NCBI GenBank assembly: GCA_023705985.1 | Contig: BPTO01000009.1 | Location: 1-38,551 of the forward strand | DNA from: Candidatus Heimdallarchaeota archaeon | Lineage (GTDB): Archaea; Asgardarchaeota; Heimdallarchaeia; Heimdallarchaeales; Heimdallarchaeaceae | DNA length: 38,551 bases | Reading direction: 5' to 3' | In this document: in pieces, positions 25,238 to 34,639 of the stretch | Layout: the number at the start of each line of letters is the position of its first letter | Position numbering within the stretch: position 1 is the stretch's first letter | Translations under genes and position numbers: made by a program | Notes under the pieces: generated by a model | Told to the model about the DNA's origin: nothing | What the model saw: the letters and a program-made list of their open reading frames with translations, nothing else | The model's database searches: none

Positions 25238-26098
25238 TTATTTGAAAATATGACGAATTTTGTAAATTAAATTGCCGAAAGAAAGATGTCTAAGTGATTT
25301 ATGAAGCTCGACTTCTCTAGTTTTAATATCGATAATAGCCCATTTACCTTCAACTAGTGCTCCTGGATTCAACAAAAGTTGATTGTTTTTGCACTCATAA
25401 TTCTGTGATTCATGAACATGTCCAGCAAAAACATAATTATAATGCATTTTTGAAATATGCTCTCTAATAAGCTCACTCCCACAATGTGCGGATTGTTTTG
25501 GGATGTAATCTAAATTGGAATCTTTTGGAGGTTCATGGAACAAACCTAATAGGATGTGATTATCCTTCGTTTCAAGATCTTTAATTTTTATTTCCAATAT
25601 TGAAAGATCTTCTCTGATGTCATCCTTCTTCTTTTCTCCTGGTGTTTTAAATGGCATTCTGTAATTTGCAGGTGAACAGAAACCATAACCTACTACAACC
25701 CAATTATCATATTCGACAACTGAATTACCAATATAGAAAATGGAATTTGACTTTTCATCCGCTAATAGTTTTAGATGTTCTCTAACTCCTTTAGTATCGC
25801 TATTTCCATGAGTAAGAAAAACAGGAATGTTCACTTCTAATAAGATCTCAAATATTTTTTCAGCAGTTTTTATTTGAAATTCTGTAAATTGATGAAGATA
25901 TTGTCCATAAACCAGTTCAATATATTTTCCCCTTGAGATTCTTCCACTCTTAATAATGGACTTGAGAATCAAAGAATAGGATATTGTTCCCGCAATGTCT
26001 CCTGTAATAAAAAGAGCTTGGCACTTCATAATTTTTCTCTTTATTCTTTTTAAGTCACTCACACATCCGTGTAAGTCCCCAATTATGGCGAATTTCAT
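25238..26098 (-). CDS. Calcineurin-like metallophosphoesterase
   Basis: 286 residues with the dimetal phosphoesterase motifs in order: GDLHG (8-12), 'ALFITGDIAGT', 'VFLTHGNSDTKG' (the GNHD-equivalent), 'LLGLFHEPP', and FAGHVHESQ near residue 215. A ~60-residue insertion separates the second and third motifs, where the sequence is rich in charged helices. The substrate is unknown; the family includes nucleotide phosphodiesterases and protein phosphatases. Its ATG lies only 2 nt after the hutH stop, so it is co-transcribed with histidine ammonia-lyase, which is an odd pairing. Confidence 0.88.
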   Translation of the reverse strand: MKFAIIGDLHGCVSDLKRIKRKIMKCQALFITGDIAGTISYSLILKSIIKSGRISRGKYIELVYGQYLHQFTEFQIKTAEKIFEILLEVNIPVFLTHGNSDTKGVREHLKLLADEKSNSIFYIGNSVVEYDNWVVVGYGFCSPANYRMPFKTPGEKKKDDIREDLSILEIKIKDLETKDNHILLGLFHEPPKDSNLDYIPKQSAHCGSELIREHISKMHYNYVFAGHVHESQNYECKNNQLLLNPGALVEGKWAIIDIKTREVELHKSLRHLSFGNLIYKIRHIFK

Positions 26099-26100
26099 TA

Positions 26101-27636
26101 TTAATCACCGAGAAGTTTTTCTGACTCTTCTTCTGCTAATTGAATAAATTTTGTACTCTCTATGTTCTCAGAAATCCATTCAACTTCTTTATCATAAAAT
26201 CTATCTTCTTCAAGGTGAGGAATGGTGTTCTGAATATGTGAGTATATTTTTTCTAATGATTTAGAAATAACTCTATCTCCTCTATACTCTAAAGCTTGAT
26301 AAGCTGTATAAATTTCAATTGCTGTCATTTGAACAATATTTCTCACTATCTGGTAAGCTTTTTTACTTGCAGTGAGACCCATCGAAACATGATCTTCTTG
26401 ATTAGCTGATACCGAAGCATTATCAATTGAAGCTGGAGATGCAAGAACTTTGTTTTCAGCAGAGATAGCTGCATCAGCATATTGTATCATCATTAATCCA
26501 GAGTTTAAACCAGGTTTTTTTATCAAGAAGGAGGGAAGTCCAGATATTGATGAATCTAATAGAATACTTACTCTTCTCTCAGAGATGTTCCCTAACTCAG
26601 TCATGGCTATACACAAATAATCCATAGCAAGCCCTATGGGTTCTCCATGAAAATTACCCCCAGAAGCTACAGTTGAAGTTTCTATGTCAACTAGAGGATT
26701 ATCAGTTGTTGAATTGATTTCAGTTTCCACTAGATTCTTACAATGTTCTACTGCATCTAAAATAGCTCCATGAACTTGTGGAGAACATCTTATTGAGTAA
26801 GGATCTTGAATTCTCTTTGGTTGTTTAATGAGTAAATCGCTTCCCTTAAGAACATCAAGAATTGCTTTAGCAAATCTTATTTGCCCTTTATGAGGGCGTA
26901 GATTCATAATAAATGCTGAGAAGGCATTGATGTTACCTTCAAATGCTTCTAAAGTTAAACCAATTGAGATAACTGAATTTCTCAAAATATTTAAAGAATC
27001 AAAAACAGTGATTGCGGCAAAAGAAGTAAGTACATGAGTTCCGTTAATTAGAGATATTCCTTCCTTGGCATGTAATTCAATAGGAGGCAAATTAAGCTTT
27101 GAAAGAATTTCAGAACCTTTGAGTATCTCATTTTCTAATTTTGCTTCTCCTTCACCTATGAGAATTCTTGCTATATATGCAAGAGGTATAAGATCTCCGC
27201 TAGCTCCTAAAGAGCCTATACTAGGAACCAGTGGTATGACTTTCTTATTGATTAACTTCTTAAGCATTTCAGCTGTTTCAATTCGAATACCACTTCCTCC
27301 AGTACAAAAGGAATTAAGCTCTATAACCATAGCACCTAAGACGATTTCATCAGGGAGGTAAGGACCAAAACCAATGCTATGAGATTTAATAAGATTCTTT
27401 TGAAGTGTTTCTCTTTCAGATGGAGATATAACAGCATTGGAAAGTTTTCCAAAACCTGTCGAAACACCATAAATGATTTCATTCTCCTCAAGTTTCTCTT
27501 CAATAATTCTTCTTCCTTTTTCAATTTTTATTATGCCTTCCTCACTGATTTGGACTTTTTTTCCAAAACGTGTAATTTCAAGTAAATCATTAATAGTTAA
27601 GGAATCTCCATCTAAAACTGTAACTTCTTGGTGCAT
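26101..27636 (-). CDS. hutH: Histidine ammonia-lyase
   Basis: 511 residues. It deaminates histidine to urocanate with the self-made MIO cofactor from Ala145-Ser146-Gly147 (SLGASGDLIPLA). Conserved active-site segments are present: 'IIYGVSTGFGKLS' (Tyr), KSHSIGFG (the HAL-type His), ISLINGTHVL (Asn), YSIRCSPQVHGA (Arg), 'GGNFHGEPIGLAMD' (Phe/His) and 'SANQEDHVSMG' (Glu). These are the canonical HAL versions of each motif. It is divergently arranged with a second HutH-like gene (170 nt apart), and its downstream neighbour is a phosphoesterase. Confidence 0.93.
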   Translation of the reverse strand: MHQEVTVLDGDSLTINDLLEITRFGKKVQISEEGIIKIEKGRRIIEEKLEENEIIYGVSTGFGKLSNAVISPSERETLQKNLIKSHSIGFGPYLPDEIVLGAMVIELNSFCTGGSGIRIETAEMLKKLINKKVIPLVPSIGSLGASGDLIPLAYIARILIGEGEAKLENEILKGSEILSKLNLPPIELHAKEGISLINGTHVLTSFAAITVFDSLNILRNSVISIGLTLEAFEGNINAFSAFIMNLRPHKGQIRFAKAILDVLKGSDLLIKQPKRIQDPYSIRCSPQVHGAILDAVEHCKNLVETEINSTTDNPLVDIETSTVASGGNFHGEPIGLAMDYLCIAMTELGNISERRVSILLDSSISGLPSFLIKKPGLNSGLMMIQYADAAISAENKVLASPASIDNASVSANQEDHVSMGLTASKKAYQIVRNIVQMTAIEIYTAYQALEYRGDRVISKSLEKIYSHIQNTIPHLEEDRFYDKEVEWISENIESTKFIQLAEEESEKLLGD

Positions 27637-27805
27637 GACTATCTAATATTTCTTGAGGTTGTAATATTTATTCATTATGCTACCAACCATTAAGAAAACT
27701 CTGATGATAGCACAACTATTTTCTTTGGTTTATTCAGATACTTGGACAAATATTTTTAAACAGAGTCCTTAAAGATTTCTTAAAATCAAATTGAGGAATT
27801 AGAAT

Positions 27806-29329
27806 ATGACTTATGTGATTACTGGTTCAGGACTAACAATAGAAGACATTGTTAAAGTTGCACGTTATAACGAAAAAGTGGAATTACATCCAGATGCAAT
27901 AGAAAGAATGAAAAAATGTCGAGCAATGCTGGAAGAGAAGATTGAAGCAAAAGAGATAATGTACGGCGTCAATACTGGGATAGGAGAATTCAGTGAAGTT
28001 GTTCTCACTGATGAGGAAGTTGGTTTATTTCAGAAGTATTTGATTTATAACCATGCTGCTGGTATTGGAGACCCCGCACCTTTAGAATATGTACGTGGTG
28101 CAATGTTGGGACGAATCAATGTTTTAGCTCATGGTAATTCTGGAAACAGACCTATTATTGCTGATACCCTTGTTGAAATGTTAAATAAGGATTTAACTCC
28201 TTTCGTCTGCCAGAAAGGCTCTGTTGGCGCATCTGGTGATTTAGCCCCAATGTCACAAATTGCTTTATTATTAATGGGTGAAGGAAAAGCCTATTACAAA
28301 GGGGAATTGCTTGATGGTAAAGAAGCTATGGATAAAGCAGGCATCAAAGTCCCTGGTCTAAAGGCAAGAGATGGATTAGCTGCGATTAATGGTTCTAACC
28401 TTCTTACTGCTATGAGTGCTATCTTTCTGTATGATGCTATGCGATTCATGAAACAAGCTGAAATCGCATGTGCTATGTCGATAGAAGCATTAATGGGAAA
28501 TATGAAACCTTACACTCCAATGTTACATGAAATTCGTGGTTTCCCAGGAGCAGTACGATGCGCAAAATCGTTATCCCAACTTTTCAAAGGTGGAGATTTA
28601 TACGAAGCAAGACTAAAGGTTAAAGTTCAAGATGCTTATTCTATGCGTTCTGCACCTCAAGTACTAGGAGCAGCACATGATGCCTTGGAATGGTGTCGAA
28701 CTCAAGTTGAAATTGAATTAAATGGAGTAGGAGATAATCCAGTCTTCTTTCCAGATGAAAAAATTACATTAACAGGAGCCAATTTCCAAGGATCACCTGT
28801 CTGCTTGCCAATGGATATGGCTGGTGCAGCTATTACAATGGTTTGTGTAATGTCTGAACGTAGAATGAATAGATTAAACCATCCGGCTTTAAGTGTAGGA
28901 TTACCTCCATTCTTATCAAAAGGAGCAGGTTTAATGTCAGGCTTAATGTTAAGCCAATATACTGCTGATATGCAAATAGTAGAGATGAGAATTTTATCCA
29001 TGCCAGCGAGTATTCAATCTATCGCAGCAGCTGCAGATCAAGAAGATTTTGTATCCATGGGTATGAATACTGCTATTAAGAACTTCCAAATAATGGATAA
29101 TGCATATGGAGTATTAGGCATTGAACTAATGGCAGCAGCTCAGGCATTAGACTTTAGAGAGTTCCAATTTGGTAAAGGTGTAACTAAAGCTAAAGAAGTT
29201 ATTCGAAGACACGTTGAATTCTTAGATATAGACAGACCATTATATGATGATCATACAAATATGAAAGCTTTGGTCAAATCTTGCGAAATCCTTGAAGAAG
29301 TTGAAAAAGAAATTGGAAGCTTAGGTTAA
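27806..29329 (+). CDS. Second MIO-type ammonia-lyase, HutH paralogue
   Basis: 507 residues of the aromatic amino acid lyase family. The MIO triad is Ala142-Ser143-Gly144 (SVGASGDLAPMS), and 'IMYGVNTGIGEFS', YNHAAGIGDP and AINGSNLL are present. It differs from the neighbouring HAL at several pocket motifs: RSAPQVLGA for RCSPQVHGA, 'GANFQGSPVCLPMD' for GNFHGEP, and DQEDFVSMG for NQEDHVSMG. These variants occur in HutH-like proteins of anaerobes. Histidine is still the likeliest substrate given hutI downstream, but tyrosine/phenylalanine lyase or aminomutase activity is possible. GAGGA lies 6 nt before the ATG. Confidence 0.88.
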   Translation: MTYVITGSGLTIEDIVKVARYNEKVELHPDAIERMKKCRAMLEEKIEAKEIMYGVNTGIGEFSEVVLTDEEVGLFQKYLIYNHAAGIGDPAPLEYVRGAMLGRINVLAHGNSGNRPIIADTLVEMLNKDLTPFVCQKGSVGASGDLAPMSQIALLLMGEGKAYYKGELLDGKEAMDKAGIKVPGLKARDGLAAINGSNLLTAMSAIFLYDAMRFMKQAEIACAMSIEALMGNMKPYTPMLHEIRGFPGAVRCAKSLSQLFKGGDLYEARLKVKVQDAYSMRSAPQVLGAAHDALEWCRTQVEIELNGVGDNPVFFPDEKITLTGANFQGSPVCLPMDMAGAAITMVCVMSERRMNRLNHPALSVGLPPFLSKGAGLMSGLMLSQYTADMQIVEMRILSMPASIQSIAAAADQEDFVSMGMNTAIKNFQIMDNAYGVLGIELMAAAQALDFREFQFGKGVTKAKEVIRRHVEFLDIDRPLYDDHTNMKALVKSCEILEEVEKEIGSLG

Positions 29330-29402
29330 ATTTGGTATAGGTAATAAAATCAAATAGGAATGTGTTGAATTACTCATTTCTTCTACCTCTTTTTAGACAA
29401 GA

Positions 29403-29447
29403 ATACTAAACTATAACTAGCTTTAATCGTTCAAACGATATTAGTAT
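29403..29447. repeat. Nested inverted repeat upstream of hutI
   Basis: Outer arms ATACTAA (29403-29409) and TTAGTAT (29441-29447) flank an inner near-palindrome ATCGTT-CA-AACGAT (29426-29439). Both arms are perfect. It lies in the 203-nt gap between the second lyase and hutI, upstream of a TATA element, so an operator for a hut regulator or a terminator hairpin of the lyase gene are the two options. No T-tract follows directly, which favours the operator. Confidence 0.4.
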
Positions 29448-29506
29448 CAGCTATTATGTCGATTAATGAAAAATGGAACTAGTTTTTATTTCAAAGATTG
29501 AAGTAA

Positions 29507-29517
29507 ACTTTAAAAAC
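29507..29517 (+). promoter_or_regulatory. Candidate TATA box of hutI
   Basis: ACTTTAAAAAC is a good TATA element. Transcription would begin about 25 nt later, near 29535, close to or just past the track ATG (29533). This supports near-leaderless translation from the next in-frame ATG at 29545. Confidence 0.4.
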
Positions 29518-29532
29518 AATGTTTTAACCTAA

Positions 29533-30816
29533 ATGTTGAGATTTATGCTTAACGCCAAAAAAGAAGGCATAATTATTTGTGATATTGCAGAATTATTCTT
29601 AGGACCTATTCATAAATATGAGCCTGTCTATGCCAATGAAAAGCCAGACGCTCTTGTAATAAAGGATGGAAAGATTGAATCTATTGGTGAAACTACAAGG
29701 ATTTTTGCTGATTATTCTAGAAATGATTATGATATAATCAATTGTAATAGTAGAAAAATTGTATGCTCTGGTTTTGTTGATTCTCATACTCATCTTGTTT
29801 TTGCAGGAAATCGATCACATGAATTATCTATGAAAATTAAAGGCAAATCATATTTAGAAATAGCTAAAGCTGGTGGTGGTATAAACTATACAGTTAAAGA
29901 AACACGTAATGCTTCAGAGGAAGAACTTTCAAGACTTGCAATACAAAGGTTAGATCAAATGCTGTTGCATGGCACAACAACAATCGAGGCGAAAACTGGA
30001 TATGGTTTGACTCCTGAATCAGAAATGAAATTACTAAAGGTGATCAATGAATTAAACAATAAACATCCCATCGATATTATTCCCACATTTTTGGGATGTC
30101 ACATTAAACCGGAAGATTTCACTGGAAATAACTGGGATTATGTTGAACTAATGATACAACTCCTACCAGAGATTAAAAGATTAAATATGGCTAATTTTGT
30201 TGACATATGGGTAGATTATGGAGCTTTCAGTATTGAGGAATCGACAGCTTTTCTTACAGCTGCTAAAGAAAATGGTTTTGATTTACGTATTCACGCTGAT
30301 GAAATGGAAAATGTTGGAGCTGCAATAATGGCAGCAAGCATGGGAGCTGTCTCAGCTGACCATTTGTTAAAAGCTGAAGCTATCTCAGCAAGTGCAATGG
30401 CAGATGCAGATGTTGTTGCTAATTTATTGCCTGGTACTCCTTTTGTATTAATGTCTAACAATTATGCTAACTTCCCTATGTTTAGAGATGCTGGAGTTAC
30501 AGTTGCTTTATCAACTGATTTCAACCCTAATTGCTATATTCTAAACATGCAAACAGTAATAGCTCTAGGTAGCTTTATGATGAAAATGTTACCAAAAGAA
30601 GCGCTAAAAGCTGCTACTTATGGTGGTGCTAAATCTCTGAAAATCGAAAAAGAAGTTGGTTCGCTAGATCTTGGGATGAATGCTGATATTACTATTTTTG
30701 ATGTCCCTTCTATTGATTCTCTCGTTTACCAATTTGACCGAAACCACGTAAGTGATGTTATTAAAGATGGTAACATAGTCGTGAAAAATAAAGAAATTGT
30801 GAAAAATACCAAATAA
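29533..30816 (+). CDS. hutI: Imidazolonepropionase
   Basis: 427 residues (423 if ATG 29545 is used) of the amidohydrolase superfamily. It hydrolyses imidazolonepropionate to formiminoglutamate, the third step of histidine degradation. Visible motifs are GFVDSHTHLVFAGNRSHE (HxH metal site), GGGINYTVKETRNAS, 'MLLHGTTTIEAKTGYGL', 'RIHADEMENVGAA' (metal His), 'SADHLLKA' and the family loop 'ALSTDFNPNC' (metal Asp). Urocanase (HutU) and the formiminoglutamate-handling enzymes are not in the window. The start is uncertain between the two ATGs because the TATA box is so close. Confidence 0.95.
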   Translation: MLRFMLNAKKEGIIICDIAELFLGPIHKYEPVYANEKPDALVIKDGKIESIGETTRIFADYSRNDYDIINCNSRKIVCSGFVDSHTHLVFAGNRSHELSMKIKGKSYLEIAKAGGGINYTVKETRNASEEELSRLAIQRLDQMLLHGTTTIEAKTGYGLTPESEMKLLKVINELNNKHPIDIIPTFLGCHIKPEDFTGNNWDYVELMIQLLPEIKRLNMANFVDIWVDYGAFSIEESTAFLTAAKENGFDLRIHADEMENVGAAIMAASMGAVSADHLLKAEAISASAMADADVVANLLPGTPFVLMSNNYANFPMFRDAGVTVALSTDFNPNCYILNMQTVIALGSFMMKMLPKEALKAATYGGAKSLKIEKEVGSLDLGMNADITIFDVPSIDSLVYQFDRNHVSDVIKDGNIVVKNKEIVKNTK

Positions 30817-30846
30817 ACTAAAGGTATTTTTCTAATATATGTTTTT

Positions 30847-32181
30847 TCAAATATAAAAAGCTAAAATAACTGAGATTGTGAGCAGTATTATAAAGGAAAT
30901 CATGTGGAAAATTGTAAGAGCTAAAGCTGGTATCAATTTGATCGGTTTATTGTAATTTCTGAATAGAATAATAACAGCTTTAATTATTAATGGTGTTACA
31001 ATTAGTGTCAAAAGACTCAATAACGGCAAAACACCTTTAGCGATCAAAACGACAAGTGAGATGTAAACCCCCAATATAATTAGTAAATAGACGTATCTAG
31101 AAACACTTCTACCCATTAAAACTACCCAATTATTTTTACCAACTTCTTTATCTGCTTCATAATCTGGAAATTGATTGATATGTAAAATAGAAACCACAAG
31201 TAATCCTATAGGAATAGAAACATAAACTGATATCCATGAAAAATCTGATGTTTGAACATAAAATGACCCGATAACTAGCAATGGTCCGAAGCCAATAAAC
31301 AAAAATATTTCTCCTACCCCTCGATAAGCGAATTTTACTGGCCCAACTACATAAAAGAAAGCGATGATTACACCAGCTATTCCAATATACAAAATAATAT
31401 TGTTATTTAAGCTGAAATTTAAGTATAATCCAATTCCACTACCAATTATTAAGAAAACTATTCCACTAATGAAAACTTGAGATCTAGAAAAAAGACCACC
31501 TTGAATTGTCCCTCTTCCTCCTGAGAATGGTGTAACATATCGATTAATGGAATCTGTTTCTACATCAAAGGCATCATTAATTAAATTAGTACCTGCATGG
31601 ATACACGTGATACCTAATAATGTTAGGACAAAAAATAACCAGTTAAAGCTTCCTGAGAAATATAACGCAAACATAGAACCAAAAATAACTGGTAATGCAG
31701 AAGCAACAAGAAATTGAGCTGCTGTGGCTTTTAACCATAGTTTAATACTAGATTTGAAAGTAATTGATAGTTCTTTTAAGAAAGAAGGCTGATTCTCAGG
31801 AAAAACTTGAGTGTAATTATCTTTGGGATAGGATATTTCCGTAGGTGATATTTCAACAATCTTAATACTAGAGCTGGTTTGAAGCGAAATATCCTCTTTT
31901 TTTGATAAGTCTTCTATAATTTCACTTTTGATTTTATCTTTTTTAACTATACTAGAATAAGCTTTAATGTTAATAATATCATCATTTGCCCCTATAGAGA
32001 CAAGCGTTTTTGGATTGAAAAGAATTTGTTGAACAAGTTTAGATTTTTCATTTTCAGCTACATATAATTTTATCCCATCAGATACATAATTACACGTTTG
32101 GAGATTTTGATTATTATGACAACAAGAAATAATTCTTAACTTATTGTTATCAAAAACAATTTTTTTTATTAAACCATGCAT
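30847..32181 (-). CDS. UbiA-family prenyltransferase with an N-terminal split-barrel-like domain
   Basis: 444 residues. The C-terminal ~300 residues are a UbiA integral membrane prenyltransferase with about eight to nine helices and both prenyl-diphosphate/Mg2+ motifs, NLINDAFDVETD and NQFPDYEADKEVGKNNW. These are of the MenA-like (1,4-dihydroxy-2-naphthoate) pattern, so quinone or lipid biosynthesis is likely. Residues 1-100 are soluble and strand-rich (RIISCCHNNQNLQTC, GIKLYVAEN, KSKLVQQILFNPKTLVSIG), resembling a PNPOx/flavin-reductase split barrel, though this is weak. A charged linker of ~40 residues joins the two. The fusion is unusual for UbiA proteins. It is convergent with hutI. Confidence 0.82.
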   Translation of the reverse strand: MHGLIKKIVFDNNKLRIISCCHNNQNLQTCNYVSDGIKLYVAENEKSKLVQQILFNPKTLVSIGANDDIINIKAYSSIVKKDKIKSEIIEDLSKKEDISLQTSSSIKIVEISPTEISYPKDNYTQVFPENQPSFLKELSITFKSSIKLWLKATAAQFLVASALPVIFGSMFALYFSGSFNWLFFVLTLLGITCIHAGTNLINDAFDVETDSINRYVTPFSGGRGTIQGGLFSRSQVFISGIVFLIIGSGIGLYLNFSLNNNIILYIGIAGVIIAFFYVVGPVKFAYRGVGEIFLFIGFGPLLVIGSFYVQTSDFSWISVYVSIPIGLLVVSILHINQFPDYEADKEVGKNNWVVLMGRSVSRYVYLLIILGVYISLVVLIAKGVLPLLSLLTLIVTPLIIKAVIILFRNYNKPIKLIPALALTIFHMISFIILLTISVILAFYI

Positions 32182-32236
32182 TAAATAATATTTAAAAAAA
32201 TCTCTTTAAAACCATTCGTTTGATAATTTTTGCTTT

Positions 32237-32677
32237 TTAGTAAGATGTAATTTTGCAACTACCACATGAGGGGCAGAATGAATATTTCTTTGTGAACTTT
32301 CCACCACAACTTATGCAGAACGAAATAGATTTTATTTCGTTTTCTTCAGTTTTATTCTTGGTTTGAGCTTCATTTTCTTGTTTTGACATCAAATAAGACG
32401 TAAAGGTGTAATCTAAAGCGGAATCTTCTTTCAGCATTTTTGTGGAAGTATTAAGAGCATTTCTATAGTTTTGTTCAGTTGAAATATAATTTGTTGCTTG
32501 ACTACCAAAAATAAGTATAAGAGACATTATTATGATCCCTATTTGCCACCACTCTACAACGCTGGTTTTTTTAAGGATTAATAGAGTAATGACTGATACA
32601 ATAGTTAGTATGAATGTAAAGAAAAGTTTTTTTCTTTTTGATGAATATTGTGATTTCAGTGAATCAATAGTAGTCAT
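32237..32677 (-). CDS. Small two-helix membrane protein with C-terminal zinc ribbon
   Basis: 146 residues. Two adjacent hydrophobic helices (residues ~18-37 and ~44-62) anchor the protein. A ~50-residue charged stretch leads to a C-terminal zinc ribbon, CISCGGKFTKKYSFCPSC, at the cytosolic end. Zinc-ribbon membrane proteins of this type are common in archaea and uncharacterised. It sits 96 nt downstream of the thermosome gene on the same strand. A protein of the same architecture lies on the other side of the thermosome gene. Confidence 0.7.
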   Translation of the reverse strand: MTTIDSLKSQYSSKRKKLFFTFILTIVSVITLLILKKTSVVEWWQIGIIIMSLILIFGSQATNYISTEQNYRNALNTSTKMLKEDSALDYTFTSYLMSKQENEAQTKNKTEENEIKSISFCISCGGKFTKKYSFCPSCGSCKITSY

Positions 32678-32773
32678 ATAACATAATAGTGCTTAGACAC
32701 TTATGACCTTTCTCCAAATGGTGATTTAGATTAAGTTATAAAAATAAGAAAAGAAAAGGGAAAAAAGAAAAAA

Positions 32774-34447
32774 TTACATCATTCCGGGCATACCGCCCAT
32801 TCCACCTGGCATTCCACCTGGCATACCGCCCATTCCACCTGGGGGCATAGCTGGTCTTTCAGATTTTGAAACTATGACATCATCAATACGAAGAATTAGT
32901 ACTGCTGACTCAGAAGCAGATTTAATAGCTTGAATAATAACTCTTGCAGGTTCAAGAATTCCATCTTCAAAAGCATCAACGATTACATCCTGTTTGAAAA
33001 TGTTGAGTGAAGCTGAGATTTTACCTTCAGCGTGAGCTGCTTTAAGTTTGTTAATAATATCAAGCGGATCAATACCTCCGTTTTCAGCTATAGTAGAAGG
33101 AATGACTTCTAAAGCATCAGCAAATGCTTTGACTGCTAATTGTTTTTTGTCTTTGAATGTCTCTGAATAGTCACCTATTTTCAAAGCAAGTTCTGTAAAA
33201 ATTGCTCCACCACCAGGTAAATAGGTCTTATCTTCAACAACATTTCTAACGACGCATAAAGCATCATGTAGTGCTCTTTCAGCTTCATCAGTTACATATT
33301 TACTAGCACCATATAGAATGATGGAAACTGCTTTAGGATTCTTACATTCTTTAATGAAGACATGTTCATCATCACCAATCTTTTTCTCCACAACAATCCC
33401 AGCATATCCTAAATCTTCTTTTGTTGCATCATTCAAACTTGTAATGCTTTTGCCACCTGTAGCTCTTGCAATCTTTTCCATATCTGATTTCTTAACTCGA
33501 CGAACAGCGAGTATATTTTCTTTAGACATGAAATATTGTGCCATATCATCAATACCTTTCTGGCAGACAACCACGTTTGCTCCTAATGCTACAACTTTTT
33601 CAACCATTTCTCTTAACATATTTTCTTCATTATCAAGGAATGATTGCATTGCGAGTGGATCAGAAATACGTATTTCTTTATCAAATTCACCTTTACTAAT
33701 CTCAATATTTTGGTTTAGAAGCAAAATTTTAGCATCGGTAACTTTCTTTGGCATTCCTGAATGAGTAACTTCCTTATCAACAATAACTCCTTCAATAAAC
33801 TCAGAATCAACAAGACTTTTACCTTGTTTTTGAAGGATTTTAATGTTATCAAGATCAACTGTATAATTTCCATCTTCAACGTCTGAAACATTCTCTACAG
33901 ACTTAACTGCAATAGATGCTATATGTTCCTTAGCTGAATGAACAGCTTTACTATGGAGAGCGGTCTCGGCGATTTTAAATAAAAGATTGTTTTCTTCGCC
34001 AAATGGTTCAAGCTTTTGAGAGAATTCAGCAATAAGCTCTTGAGCTTTTTTAGCTGCAGCTTTGTAACCTTCAACAATTAGAGATGGATGAATCTTCTTA
34101 TCAATAAGATCACCACCAAGTTTGAGAAGTTCACCAGCAATAATGACGCTGGAAGTGGTACCGTCCCCTGTTTCTTGATCTTGAGCTTTGGCTACTTGAA
34201 CAATCATTTTAGCGGCTGGATGTTGAACATCAATCTCGTCGAGAATTGTAGCACCGTCATTGCTTATCAGTATATCTCCCAAACCATCTACCAACATCTT
34301 ATCCATTCCTTTCGGTCCTAGAGTTGATTTTATTGTTTCCGCTACAATACTTGCTGCCATAATATTGTTCTTTTGTGCATCTTTTCCTTTACTACGTTGT
34401 GTACCTTCTTTTAAAATAAGAACTGGTATTTGCCCTTGTCCTATCAT
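32774..34447 (-). CDS. thsA: Thermosome subunit (group II chaperonin)
   Basis: 557 residues of the CCT/TCP-1 family. It forms a double-ring ATP-driven folding chamber. Visible are [38 protein letters not shown], the nucleotide motifs '[12 protein letters not shown]' and [15 protein letters not shown], the protruding apical region with '[19 protein letters not shown]', and '[18 protein letters not shown]' near the C-terminus. The tail is a GGM-rich repeat (listed separately), typical of archaeal thermosomes. It is a single gene with no second subunit in the window. A TATA element lies about 50 nt upstream. Confidence 0.97.
   Translation of the reverse strand: MIGQGQIPVLILKEGTQRSKGKDAQKNNIMAASIVAETIKSTLGPKGMDKMLVDGLGDILISNDGATILDEIDVQHPAAKMIVQVAKAQDQETGDGTTSSVIIAGELLKLGGDLIDKKIHPSLIVEGYKAAAKKAQELIAEFSQKLEPFGEENNLLFKIAETALHSKAVHSAKEHIASIAVKSVENVSDVEDGNYTVDLDNIKILQKQGKSLVDSEFIEGVIVDKEVTHSGMPKKVTDAKILLLNQNIEISKGEFDKEIRISDPLAMQSFLDNEENMLREMVEKVVALGANVVVCQKGIDDMAQYFMSKENILAVRRVKKSDMEKIARATGGKSITSLNDATKEDLGYAGIVVEKKIGDDEHVFIKECKNPKAVSIILYGASKYVTDEAERALHDALCVVRNVVEDKTYLPGGGAIFTELALKIGDYSETFKDKKQLAVKAFADALEVIPSTIAENGGIDPLDIINKLKAAHAEGKISASLNIFKQDVIVDAFEDGILEPARVIIQAIKSASESAVLILRIDDVIVSKSERPAMPPGGMGGMPGGMPGGMGGMPGMM
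32781..32850 (-). repeat. Tandem GGM-coding repeat at the thermosome C-terminus
   Basis: The 3' end of the thermosome gene repeats ACCGCCCATTCCACC-like units, which encode the [13 protein letters not shown] tail. Such tails are the normal flexible end of chaperonins. The repeat is prone to slippage, so its length may vary or be misassembled. Confidence 0.8.
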
Positions 34448-34494
34448 TTTTAATCCCTTAAATAATTGATTTATAGTTCATTCTGTCAAAGCTC

Positions 34495-34506
34495 GATATA
34501 TAAAAC
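34495..34506 (-). promoter_or_regulatory. Candidate thermosome promoter
   Basis: Reading the minus strand, AAGTTTTATATATCG holds a strong TATA box about 50 nt upstream of the thermosome ATG, giving a leader of about 22 nt. The upstream CGTAAG could act as BRE. Confidence 0.5.
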
Positions 34507-34639
34507 TTACGATTTTTCTTATTTTCGACTAAATAGCTTTTAGGTTCTTTATAGAATCAATCTGGCACAGTTAAAATAGCTTCAAGTCTTCAAGTATCAA
34601 GAAAAGTTTTTATTCCTCACACTCATCTATCATTCGAGC

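Noticed and set aside
33318-33764. 148-aa ORF opposite the thermosome gene
   Set aside because: Antisense to a highly conserved coding region; low complexity with no Shine-Dalgarno motif.
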